From Globodera rostochiensis (lineage: Eukaryota; Nematoda; Chromadorea; Rhabditida; Heteroderidae), in NCBI GenBank assembly GCA_018350325.1, contig JAEVLN010000023.1:1117001-1181000 (forward strand): a stretch of 64,000 nt of DNA. The letters are read 5' to 3'. A program made the translations under genes and the position numbers. Below the pieces are notes generated by a model, which had not been told where the DNA came from, did not search any database, and saw only the letters and a program-made list of their open reading frames with translations. Shown piece by piece: positions 35,110 to 44,340 of this stretch. Within the stretch, counting starts at the first letter, position 1; each line of letters starts with the position of its first letter.

Positions 35110-37190
35110 TCGATTTTTTTCGCTATTACATATTAGAAGGGTGACAAATATGTAAATTAAACATCGGGAAAGAGTGTAAAAAACATGAGAAGGTCAGAAT
35201 TTTAAGAAACAATTATCCGAATTATGTGAAATGAATGGCCTTCTATGAGAATATTAACATGAAACGGGGTAAAGCAATATGAGAACGACGGTCAGGGTAT
35301 GAGAATAAAAGAAAAAAGGTTTGAACGGTTCAAAAATGTTGAAAAAAAAGCTGAAAATTTCGCATTTAATAAGGAAATTTTTTCTTTGAAATTTTATTGG
35401 TTTGCCGTGTCCGAGACGAAATACAACGTTAAAAACATCTAAACCGATTTAGCGAAATTGTTCAATTAATTTATGCAGCAATGTTTTTTTGCTTTGATAT
35501 TTCCATTTTCGTTTTCATCCGATGTGTGTAAATGGTTGACATTGGCGGATTTGTCAATGGACACACCCAACCAGAGACAACCAAACAGCCGATGACTCAT
35601 TTCTGATGGCTTTTTAAGCAATTGACACTTTCCATTCCATCACACCAATCATTAGAAAACCATTTGATCATTTATGTAAATTCTTTTTTCATTTATTCTC
35701 AACTCTCCGTAGAAGGCAACCATTGAAGCAGTTCTGAGTTCAATCGTTCGTCGTCAACAAATTAATGGAATTTGGGCAAAATCGCTGCATTTTATTCCAT
35801 TGTCGGATCCCCTAAATGCCAATTTATTTCCAAATTCTAAATCCAAAATTCACGCAGCTTATAACTCGTTGAACGGACTATCAGCTTGATTGTGCACTGA
35901 TTGAAGAGATTGAAAGAAAAATTGGGGACGTTTTGCAATGTTGTTCACCCACAAATCCGGGAGGTCCGTGCATTTGTTCACTTCCAACTCCCGATTTGGT
36001 ATATTTAACATTTATTTTATTATTATTTCAAATAATCTTATTCAGGGAGAATTCACGACGTTTCCTTGGGATCCAACGCCAAATCCGTCCGCCGCCATCA
36101 TTAAACCCCCGTGAACACTCAAAATGAAGACCACCCATTAATTGACAAAGTCGCGCACACAACAGGCAAATCAAATATATGAAAGGTATGTTTATTATAT
36201 AAATAAGTTTAAAATGCTTTTAAATAACAAATTAATTATTATAAATGCAAATAGGTATTTTAATTGTTTAATCAAAGCATGCGCGGAATGTGCGCCGTTT
36301 CCAAAAAAAAGAAAGTCATCGGCCGAAGAGACAGAGGCGCTGCTAACAAATGGACAAAATTTCCAATTGCGATCAAATAATTGCGCCATTCTCCTCTTAC
36401 AAATTAGATTTGACTTTATCCTTCGATCACACTTCGATTTCCCCCCTCTATTTAAATTGAATACTCTGGCATTTTGTCGCAAATTTTGATCTTTTTATCA
36501 GCACAAATTATGTATAGAGCCGAGATTTATATTGACTAAAAACGTGAAATATTGACTTATACATATGGATAAAACCGCTCAGTGCTTAAAAATGTGCTAA
36601 ACTGCCTAAAAACACCCGAAAAACGCCTCCGGGGACGTCGGTGATAGTTCGGATGAGTCTAAACCCGAAAAAGCGACTCGAAAGCATTGGAGTGGGGGAG
36701 GTGGAGGAGGAGCTTTGCCGCTATGGAACAGATTGAGCCGAAATGTAACAATTTGGTGCTGAGAAAGTTGATGATCAATGTGAGTTTGGCAATTTAAAAG
36801 CGATTTATTCTCTGAGTCCCGCATTGCCGTTGCCGGAGGGGTGAATTGGGAAACCCGATTTTAGGTGCTTTTTCACATTGAACTTCTTAAAAACGAGTGA
36901 ACCGCTTGCCTTTTTCACAAATGATTCTTCTCAATTAGAGCCTATAAATCACATTTGCAAAACTGCCGAAAAGTGGAATTTTATTCGAATTTTTACTCCT
37001 TCTCCCCAAATTTGCTAACAATAATTTGAGAGATTTTTTCTCCTCACCTTACAAAATGCGCATAAAAAAAAGTTTTCATCTGGAGACGGAGCCCAGAACC
37101 TTCACAATGTGTGGGGAAAGCTTTAATATTTAGTCCATTTCTTGGTTTGAATTTCCATCCAAATTACGTTTGACTCATTCACTTTTTTGC
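35110..37190. other. Mostly no gene; one possible exon pair
   Basis: At about 35905-36113 the plus strand can be read as two exons (CCSPTNPGGPCICSLPTPDL, then GEFTTFPWDPTPN) around a 43-bp intron starting GTATATTT. Upstream frames contain stops, so this is a weak candidate for the end of a small secreted protein gene. 36430-36490 matches 5500-5550 inverted. 36600-36840 has proline/glycine-rich open frames that I do not trust. Confidence 0.3.
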
Positions 37191-38370
37191 TCACTCCAGT
37201 GTTTCGCTTGCATCGAGGAGTCTGGAAATTAGAAATGAAACAAATATTTTTTTAAACAATATTAAAGACTTTTTGTCTTACCCGTCGCCGATGTCACTGT
37301 CTTGGAAGTTAATGACGAAGCGATTCCATTGACAATTCAATTCCCATTCAATCGCCGCCTTTTCCCACTCGGCCCATTTGTCTTCGTCGCGCTCAATCGG
37401 ACAGCGAACAAATAGCCATTTTTCTTTATCAATGCGTCGGAAAACCAATCGCTCCCCCAACAAATTGTTTTTCAATTCAAATGGCACAACGCCAACACGC
37501 TTATTCAAGACAACGATGATGAAATTAACAGAAACGTCGGAATTTACAAAAGCCTTAAATGGATGAAAGGAATTTATAACGGGAAATGCAATAAAATAAA
37601 TCACCATTTTCAGTCCCTTCATTCTTTCCAATTGAAAAATGCATCGCAACACCTTTGGAAATCCATCCCCGCGTGGCGTGTGCAACCATTTGGCCACTGC
37701 TTGGGAAGGAGAAGCGTCGGCACTGTCATCGGCCGGGAACTCGGGAAAAACATAAAAAGATTGGACCACTCGGAGTTTTGCACAATCGCGGAGAACGGTC
37801 GGAGAGAGTTTGCGCAAACGGTGAAATTCGGCGGGACCAAAGGCATATCCGCAAATGTTGTCATTGATCAGAGGCCAAATCCGGTGCCAAATGAATTTCC
37901 AGCTGCGCTTGCAGTTGTGGTGTGTTCCAAAGGAAAGAATGGCCCCACTGGAGTCGAAAAGTCGGCGAATTCTTTGAACAAATTCGATGACACTTCGGTC
38001 AACGTAACTAAAAGTATAAGTGTGCAGAAAAATTGAACAAAACATTTAATGAAAAGCTTTTAAGGGCTTTCAAACAATTTAACCCGACAATGACCTTATT
38101 GTAAGAATTTCAAAGCCGATAACATTATCCGGAAGCGGCTCTTGCGGAATTGGCAGACGCTCAACATTATTGCCAATGAATTTGACAATTTCAGCGCCAT
38201 TTCCTTTGGTTGCGCATTGAATGTGCAACCCACCCAACGACCATTTATTCAAATTGAAATGCGCGTCCACCAAACGGTCAAATCGGTCGCTGATCAGAGC
38301 AACTTTCAGCCCAAGCACAAAATGGTCAATGAAAGCGAATACTTTGAACAAAACGTCGGCACAAACGAAA
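37191..38370 (-). CDS. F-box-like cyst-nematode family protein, 5' partial
   Basis: Four in-phase exons (38370-38095, 38007-37605, 37553-37282, 37221-37191) encode about 327 residues. The start has the shape of an F-box end ([20 protein letters not shown]). Family landmarks follow: [95 protein letters not shown] and a tail [10 protein letters not shown]-box proteins link substrates to SCF ubiquitin ligases, and this expanded nematode family has no proven role. The first exon, upstream of an AG acceptor at 38371, was not found. The paralog at 12191-13400 is broken; this copy has no visible break. Confidence 0.78.
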
Positions 38371-38514
38371 CTGAAATCGATTTAAAGCATTAGTTAGTGA
38401 GGCAAATTCCGAATTTTTATTTTTTCGCCGGCATGCGTCAACGGGAAAATTTTTTAAACTTTTTTGTTAAAAAAATTGCCCAAATTCGAAAATTTTGCCA
38501 ATTTTCAAATTTTT

Positions 38515-39420
38515 CAATCCTTATTTATAAGATTTGTCCTTATTTGTATTGGTTTCAAATCTCTTAATAATTAAGTCGAAAATTCAAAATTTCTCGGCGG
38601 CGCCTATCGGCACCGCCGACCCCCCTGAAAGTAAAGCAGAATTCGCAAAAAATTTTGAAAATTTTTTAACATAAATGCAATAAAACGGAAAATGAATTAT
38701 GATCACAAGTGTTACGAATTTAGTTTCCTCATTTCTAAGCCTGAATTATTGAGTTGGGCCAGCAAAATCTTATTTTGATCTTTACGGTCCTAATTTCACA
38801 AAATTTCTGTTGGCACCTCTGGCTTATGTTCGCTTTCAAATTTCTTACAAAATTTGTTCCCATAAATCTTAATTGATGCCAAAATAACCAGGAAATTTTG
38901 AACTAAAATTCAAAAAANNNNNNNNNNATTTGAAATTTTCCAATGATTCATTATGATCTCACGTGGCGCAGTGGTTAAACTGCGTGCCTTGATTCAATTT
39001 TGTCTAAGGTTCAACTTTTCCTAGTGAAATTCTTTTTTATTCTTTATATTTTACTCCCTGGTGTGGTGTAACGGTGAGTGATATGTGATGCCTGGGGCTG
39101 TGGGTTCGAACCCCCTACTTTGTAAATGCTTTTTTTCTCTCTTTACGAACTTTGATGGTAATTAAAAATACTTTAGATTTAATATTTTTCGAAAAATTTC
39201 ATTAAACTTGAGAAAAAAATCATAGGGGTACCCTTTTGTTTTTAAAAATCAAGACCATTTTTTTAACAATTCCATCAAAATCTTCAAAAAATGGTTGCAA
39301 ATCCCTTAACAAATTAAGTCAAAAATTCAAAATTTTCTCGGCGGCGCCTATTGGCACCGCCGACCCCCCCCCCCGCCCCTCCCCCCTGATGTAAAGCAGA
39401 ATTCTCAAAAAATTTTGAAT
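38515..39420. repeat. MITE-core region with two palindromes, tRNA-like pair and assembly gap
   Basis: Palindrome copies lie at 38593-38619 and 39338-39363, each preceded by AAATC..TTAA.AA-TTAAGTC-type text as in the other cores. 38963-39018 and 39060-39120 are tRNA-like modules (GTGGCGCAGTGGTTAAAC; GTGGGTTCGAACCCCC). Ten N at 38918-38927 mark a gap. TTGTCCTTATTTG at 38540 and TTCTGTTGGCACCTCTGG at 38808 show a decayed element of the 23698-24331 family. Confidence 0.7.
38918..38927. other. Assembly gap (10 N)
   Basis: Ten ambiguous bases inside repeat sequence, so its true length is unknown. Confidence 0.99.
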
Positions 39421-39465
39421 TAGGGCTGCTCCCCATTCTCAAAATTAACTAATAAGAAAAAGCCT

Positions 39466-39769
39466 TTGCCCCTCAAACTTTTCTTCAAAATTGGCGTACA
39501 CGAAACTGACGGTAAAGCTGAGTTTTATGTGACATTGAACGGCCATGACAAGGCTGTTAATAAAACAGTCCTCAAATACCAATGCCCCGACAATGTGCAC
39601 GTTCCCGCTATTCAATACATTACGGTACTGAAGAAGGGGTTAAAATGCTTTTAGGTACATATTTATTTTGGTAATTATTTGTTAGGTCGAGCACAAAAAC
39701 ATCACTCTGTCTAAAGTGAACGTGAGCTGCAGCTCAGAAGTCAACTGCATCAATAATCAATTGACCTAA
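39466..39769 (+). CDS. Unrecognised two-exon protein end
   Basis: Exon 1 (to about 39626) encodes KLFFKIGVHETDGKAEFYV and NKTVLKYQCPDNVHVPAIQY, ending at ACG|GTACTG. After a ~60-bp intron, exon 2 (from 39687) reads VEHKNITLSKVNVSCSSEVN, with a TAA stop at 39767. The sequence looks like a genuine small domain with paired cysteines and N-glycosylation-type NKT/NIT sites, suggesting an extracellular protein. The 5' end runs into MITE sequence (TAGGGCTGCTCCCC at 39422), so the start is unknown and the gene may be truncated. I do not recognise the family. Confidence 0.45.
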
Positions 39770-39899
39770 CGATTGTGCCACATTTTGAATTGATTGCATG
39801 TTTTGTTTGATCCTTGCGTTTTATTTTTCTTATTTATGAATTCTTTATTTCATGCAGCATTAAATTGCAAATGTGATTTTTCCAAACAACAATTATAAG

Positions 39900-40019
39900 T
39901 AGGGTTCCTCCCCGACCCCTCGGGGGTGGGAAAGTCGGGGGTCGGGGAGGCCGGGGTTGGCCATGAGCGTTGTCGGGGACGACCTCATTTTGGGGTTCGG
40001 GGGTCGGGGAGGAACCCCA
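39900..40019. mobile_element. Short hAT-type MITE, GGGGTCGGGGAGG word family
   Basis: 120 bp bounded by TAGGGTTCCTCCCCGACCCC and its near complement ending GGAACCCCA. The flanks ATTATAAG / ATTATAAA match 7 of 8. Nearly the whole element is CCCCGACC words in both orientations. Similar pieces are at 15137-15195 and 33960-34025. Confidence 0.82.
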
Positions 40020-40226
40020 ATTATAAACTATTATATTGTTCACCAATTTCTTTTATGCTGGTTTTAAGTGATTTTGAGCATGGGAGCTCAGATCCATATT
40101 TTCCCTGGGATTGATTAAAAAAATGTGCTAACACTGACCCAGTCGCAAAAAATTGAAAATCCCAGCCCTAGTCAGTCACAAATGAAGCTTTTTCGCCTGC
40201 CAATGAGGGCAAATTGCTGTTTTAAG

Positions 40227-40439
40227 TAGAGTAGGACGGGGAATCGGGATTCGGGACCGGGGTTGAGAAAATGAAAAACAGGGATTTTATAAGGGGGAAA
40301 TTAATCAAATCCCGGTCAAAAAAAGCGGGACCAATGGTCAAAACAAAGATTTGAAATTTTGAAAAAACGGGATTTTATAATGGAGAAATTCAGTCCCAAA
40401 TTAGAGCTTCAGTACCAGTTCCGATCCCGTCCTACTCTA
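40227..40439. mobile_element. hAT-type MITE, CGGGATTC word family
   Basis: 213 bp with ends TAGAGTAGGACGGG / CCCGTCCTACTCTA and a perfect 8-bp duplication GTTTTAAG (40219-40226 and 40440-40447). The body repeats CGGGA..., AAACGGGATTTTATAA and CCCGGTC words. There is no coding capacity. Confidence 0.92.
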
Positions 40440-40486
40440 GTTTTAAGTGGAAAAGAAAACAAAGTAATTTTGGCAATAATGCCAAA

Positions 40487-41330
40487 ATGAGCCTTTGAAG
40501 TAATAGTACACCGATCCGACAGCGGCATAGTCCTCTATTTTGTGTGCTCGTGTAAAGCAGCCTTCATTCCGCATTGGCTGCTTCCAGAATCGCGAAGGAA
40601 TACTACGCTTTTGTACAAATCATCGTTTGTTAGTTTGAATAGTTTACTCTCCAGCTTGTTCAACAGGTCGGAGACTTTGCCCTCGTTGTAATTGGTGCTA
40701 AAAAAGTTTATAATTTTATTACAGAGCAGAGCGTTTCAGTGCGGGTTGTTTTAGTGCGGTAAAGTTTGGGAAGTTATAACTTTTCCAAACTTAACTAAAC
40801 CATCGGCTTAGTACTTTTGAAAGCTCTAAGTATTTAGGAGTTTTTCATTAAGAAAAAGTTGAGCGATTCAAAACTTTCAAGAAAAAAGTTATAGCCGCAC
40901 GAACAAAATTAGCCAGAAAAAGCCGAACTTTTTTTGTTCGTGCGGCTATCGAATCGTTTAGCCTTTCTTAATGAAAACTTATAAAACTTAGAGCATTCAA
41001 ATGACTAAACACAACTGGTTTAAGATATTATCAAGCTAAAGCTTTGAGATTGGACAACTCTCAAAGAAGGTGAAGTTATGGGCCGAAAAACCGCCAAAAT
41101 CGGGATTTTTGAACGGTTAAAGCAAGAAAATTTGAATAATGTGTATAAACATACTTTATGAAGCCCCACACGAATGATGCGTTGCTGAATCCTTTTGCCC
41201 AATCTTGTAGATCCAGTCGTAAGCATTGATTGCGCGAACTTCTTCAATGTCTGAGTCGAAACGCGTAACCACGATATGAAGACCGGTGAAATTCAAAATT
41301 GAAAAGCACAGGTGAACATCTCATTGCAAA
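40487..41330 (-). CDS. Unrecognised protein, two exons separated by a repeat
   Basis: The minus strand holds an exon reading LHIVVTRFDSDIEEVRAINA and DWIYKIGQKDSATHHSCG (about 41310-41170). A second exon reads NYNEGKVSDLLNKLESKLF and YKSVVFLRDSGSSQCGMK with a TAG stop (about 40705-40540). The putative intron holds repeat text (GTTTCAGTGCGG). The segments look coding but join only by assumption, and no start is seen. Two cysteines and compact size suggest a small secreted protein, which is speculative. Confidence 0.4.
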
Positions 41331-41568
41331 ATCTGTTTCATTTTGCATGTTTGTTCCTATAAATCCTTGTCTTACTAATTAACGGTGCGCGACGTTTCAT
41401 TGCAACGTTTCAGTGCGGCAAAGTTTGGGAAGCTACAACTTTTCCAAACTTAACTAAACCAGTCTTGCTTAGTACTTTTGAAAGCTCTAAGTTTTTAGAA
41501 GTTTTTATTAAGAAAAAGCTAAGCAAAAACGTCCACGCACTGAAACGTCCTGCTCCGTGCTTAGGCCT
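40724..41568. repeat. Inverted-end repeat with GTTTCAGTGCGG termini
   Basis: CAGAGCAGAGCGTTTCAGTG at 40724 is mirrored by CGCACTGAAACGTCCTGCTC near 41568. Inside, AAGTTTGGGAAG...AACTTTTCCAAACTTAAC occurs at 40765 and 41414 as direct copies. Flanking duplications were not found, so it may be two insertions rather than one. Confidence 0.5.
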
Positions 41569-41769
41569 AGGGATCGGATTCGCTTCACCAATTGGCTGAC
41601 AAGTATTTTCCCCAGCTTATGTATGAGTAAGTGCCTCGGTAATCAACAAGAGATGATTAAGAGCGGACAAAACGAATTGTGTGTACATTGTACAACTGTT
41701 ACATCGACCGTATATCTTTCCAAAGCAAAAAGAAGGCTTCCTGATCAATTTATGATCAGAATTTGTATT

Positions 41770-41890
41770 CAAAGTCCGGCCCAAAGTTGGCTTTTTAATT
41801 TTGGTGTCCAGGCTTGCGCAACGTAACGCATGGAAAGAAATCGGCGGTAGAAGCGACAAACAAATTGGCGGTCCTTTGCTGAATTTGAAC
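41770..41890 (-). pseudogene. SPRY exon-4 fragment
   Basis: The minus strand follows the pattern of SPRY exon 4 (CCGCCAATTTGTTTGTCG, then CTTTCCATGCGTTACGTTGC), but frames are broken and the other exons are missing. Confidence 0.65.
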
Positions 41891-42049
41891 ACATCAAAAT
41901 TTTACAACAAAAAAAAATTGTACAAATTCGAAAACAAAAGGAATTGATAAAATGTTTTAATTGACAGGAAAAAAATAAATGATAAAACGACCGTAACAAC
42001 AACAACAAATCACAAATCCACTCGTTTTCACTTTTTAAATCTCATCCGG

Positions 42050-43380
42050 CAATGTTGAATTTGAAATTGGGGCCAAAATTCGCTTCAATTTCGGTGCCAG
42101 GCTTGCCCAACGAAACGCACGGAAACAAATCGGCGGCCGAATCGACAAACAAATTGGCGGTGTCTGCAAAAACAAATAAATAACGAAAATAAATTGAATA
42201 TTTCAAATTATAATAATTCTTTTTCTTTCTCACCCAAACGCTCCCCGTTTTTTGTGTAAGTAATTTGGCGAGTTGCCAAATTGACGCCGCAGCCGAGGAC
42301 GTCGCCGACGCCAAATTTGGGCTTTCCACCGATGAGAGGACGTCCATTGGTGGCGTGGGAACATCTCTCAAATATTTTAAAGCACAGCCAATGTTTTTAT
42401 AAAATATTTATAAATTACCTTGTTGTGGTTGCTAGGATTTTCACTTCAAAGTAGGAAATTCCGTAAGGATTGCTCGACATCGGCTTTTCAGCGCGCACAG
42501 TGCTCGCCCCTGAAAATTGAGTTAATTCAAAAATTGTCTAAACTCATTAAATAAACAATTAAATCACTTTAACAGAATAATGTTTATCCAAATTAGTCTC
42601 TCCATTATATTGGACAATCAATCGATCGGGCCCAATGAGCGCGAGGCGGTCGTGACATGCCGCGGGATCCCACTGATTGGGCACTAAGGAAATATAATTT
42701 TCATTTTGATGCCTAAAAAGGCAGAGAATTTCCGAACTCTGAACAAAATTTGAGACCGAAATTACCAATTTCTCTCAACTTGGCGACTGTCTTCTGCAAG
42801 TCGACGATGTTCAGCTGCTGTTCTTTCTGTTTTTCTCGTCTTCTTGTTGCTTCAACGAAAGCTGTTCAATGGAAACTGAAACGGTTAAATTAATTAAATA
42901 TTTTGGGAATAAAAAGATGGTTAGAGCATCACTATCAGCAGGGTAGAAACGGATTTTTGCAAATTCAAACAATTTACCCTTCAATTTTACTGTCAACTCG
43001 TCGATTGTCTGTTGCTGCTTGTTCTGATACTCCTCCATCTTTGTCTCCAGAGCCTCCATTTGTTTCTTCAAGCTTTCTGTCGACCAATTCTTTCGTGTTC
43101 TTCAATTCCTCTTTCATTTGACGCAATTCTTCCTTTAACAAAACCCAAAATAAATCAAAAATCGCAAAATCGTTGCACTCACACTCAATGCTTTTTGATC
43201 AGTTTTTTGTTGTTCAGAATTCACCGTTTGCTTTTGCTCCAGTGTATTAAGTCGTTGAAGCAATGCCTTCTGATCACTTTGCATCAACAAAAACTGATCA
43301 ATGGAAACGAGCTTCTGCTGGTCCTCATTTAACCAGTCAATTTTATCTTCCAGTTTCTTGTATTCGGTCAAAACTGGCAT
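42050..43380 (-). pseudogene. Coiled-coil/SPRY gene, decayed copy
   Basis: The coiled-coil exons are recognisable ([31 protein letters not shown]-type heptads; LQKTVAKLREIG), followed by SPRY exons ([64 protein letters not shown]). Frame shifts separate VDRK from KKQMEALE and truncate the exon near 42830. The SPRY exon 1 donor is GATAAAC instead of GT, and the first half of exon 3 is deleted. Compare the intact gene at 59534-61155. Confidence 0.82.
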
Positions 43381-43633
43381 GATAATTTCTACAAAATTGG
43401 AGTTCCAAAAATGTTAGATTCTTCAATGAGAGAGTTTTTTTAAATAAATAAATGTTTACCGTTTTAAATAAATTACAGGGAATTATTCTTTTTATTATAT
43501 AAATTTGAATGTTTTATTTGCTCCCAGCAAAATGTTGACCCTGAGAATTGTGAGAATGGAATTTCAAAGGACTAAACTGTTTTTTCACGCTTTAAACCTT
43601 TTTTTATGTTTGCAACTAAAAGGGGTAACAATT

Positions 43634-43690
43634 AGTGATGCACGAGAGTCTCCGTCTCGAGTATCGGGTAGCTGGTCTCAAAAATCGAGA
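43634..43690. repeat. Left end of a CTCGAGA-word element
   Basis: TAGTGATGCACGAGAGTCTC followed by TCGAGTATCGGG; same family as 18838. No right end is seen. 43700-44290 holds poly-G/poly-C runs and no credible gene. Confidence 0.5.
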
Positions 43691-44296
43691 CTTCTTAAAC
43701 ATGGAAAGTCATTTAATTTAAATTGAAGCAAAATGGTGAAAAGGAATTTATTTATAAAAATGGGCGGTCGGCGTGAAGATGGAAAAGTATAGGCACAACA
43801 AAAAAAGTAAATGAATGCCCGATGGATGGTTAACGAAGCAAATTGTGATTCAAATAAAATAATCTTTTTCCCTCTAAAAGGTTGTCATTTTTTGCCTTCT
43901 TAGGCTTTTTTGGGAGGGGGGGGGGGGCAGTGTGAGGTGTGCCGTTTTTAAATGCCACCATACGCAATCCAAAAAATGGATGAAAAAATCATTTTCACAA
44001 AATTTCTTAATTTAAATGTCTTTTTTCTTATAAATATTGTTCAATTTCAGGTAATTTCCGCGTTGCCCTTTCAGCATGGCCGCCGAATGCTTTTGCTGTG
44101 CAATTCAATCGCCAAAAATTGTATTGTGCTCGTACGAAAACAAAAGGGGCAGTTTGAGGTCCAAATTTTTTAAAAAATATTTTGACCAAAAGGGCCCCCC
44201 CCCCTCCCTATGGTTTTTTTGCATAAAATTGTTGTCGACCCCTCCCCCCCCCCCTCCGTTACAGAAATGCCAACATTTTCCTTTCCCTTTCAAACA

Positions 44297-44340
44297 GAAT
44301 CGATGGGATCCCACGGCATGTCACGAAGGCCTCATCCAGC
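44297..44340 (+). pseudogene. SPRY exon-1 fragment
   Basis: AATCGATGGGATCCCACGGC through CACGAAGGCCTCATC encodes NRWDPTACHEGL. It stops abruptly at the 3' end of the minus-strand gene at 44332-47948, marking a rearrangement junction. Confidence 0.7.
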
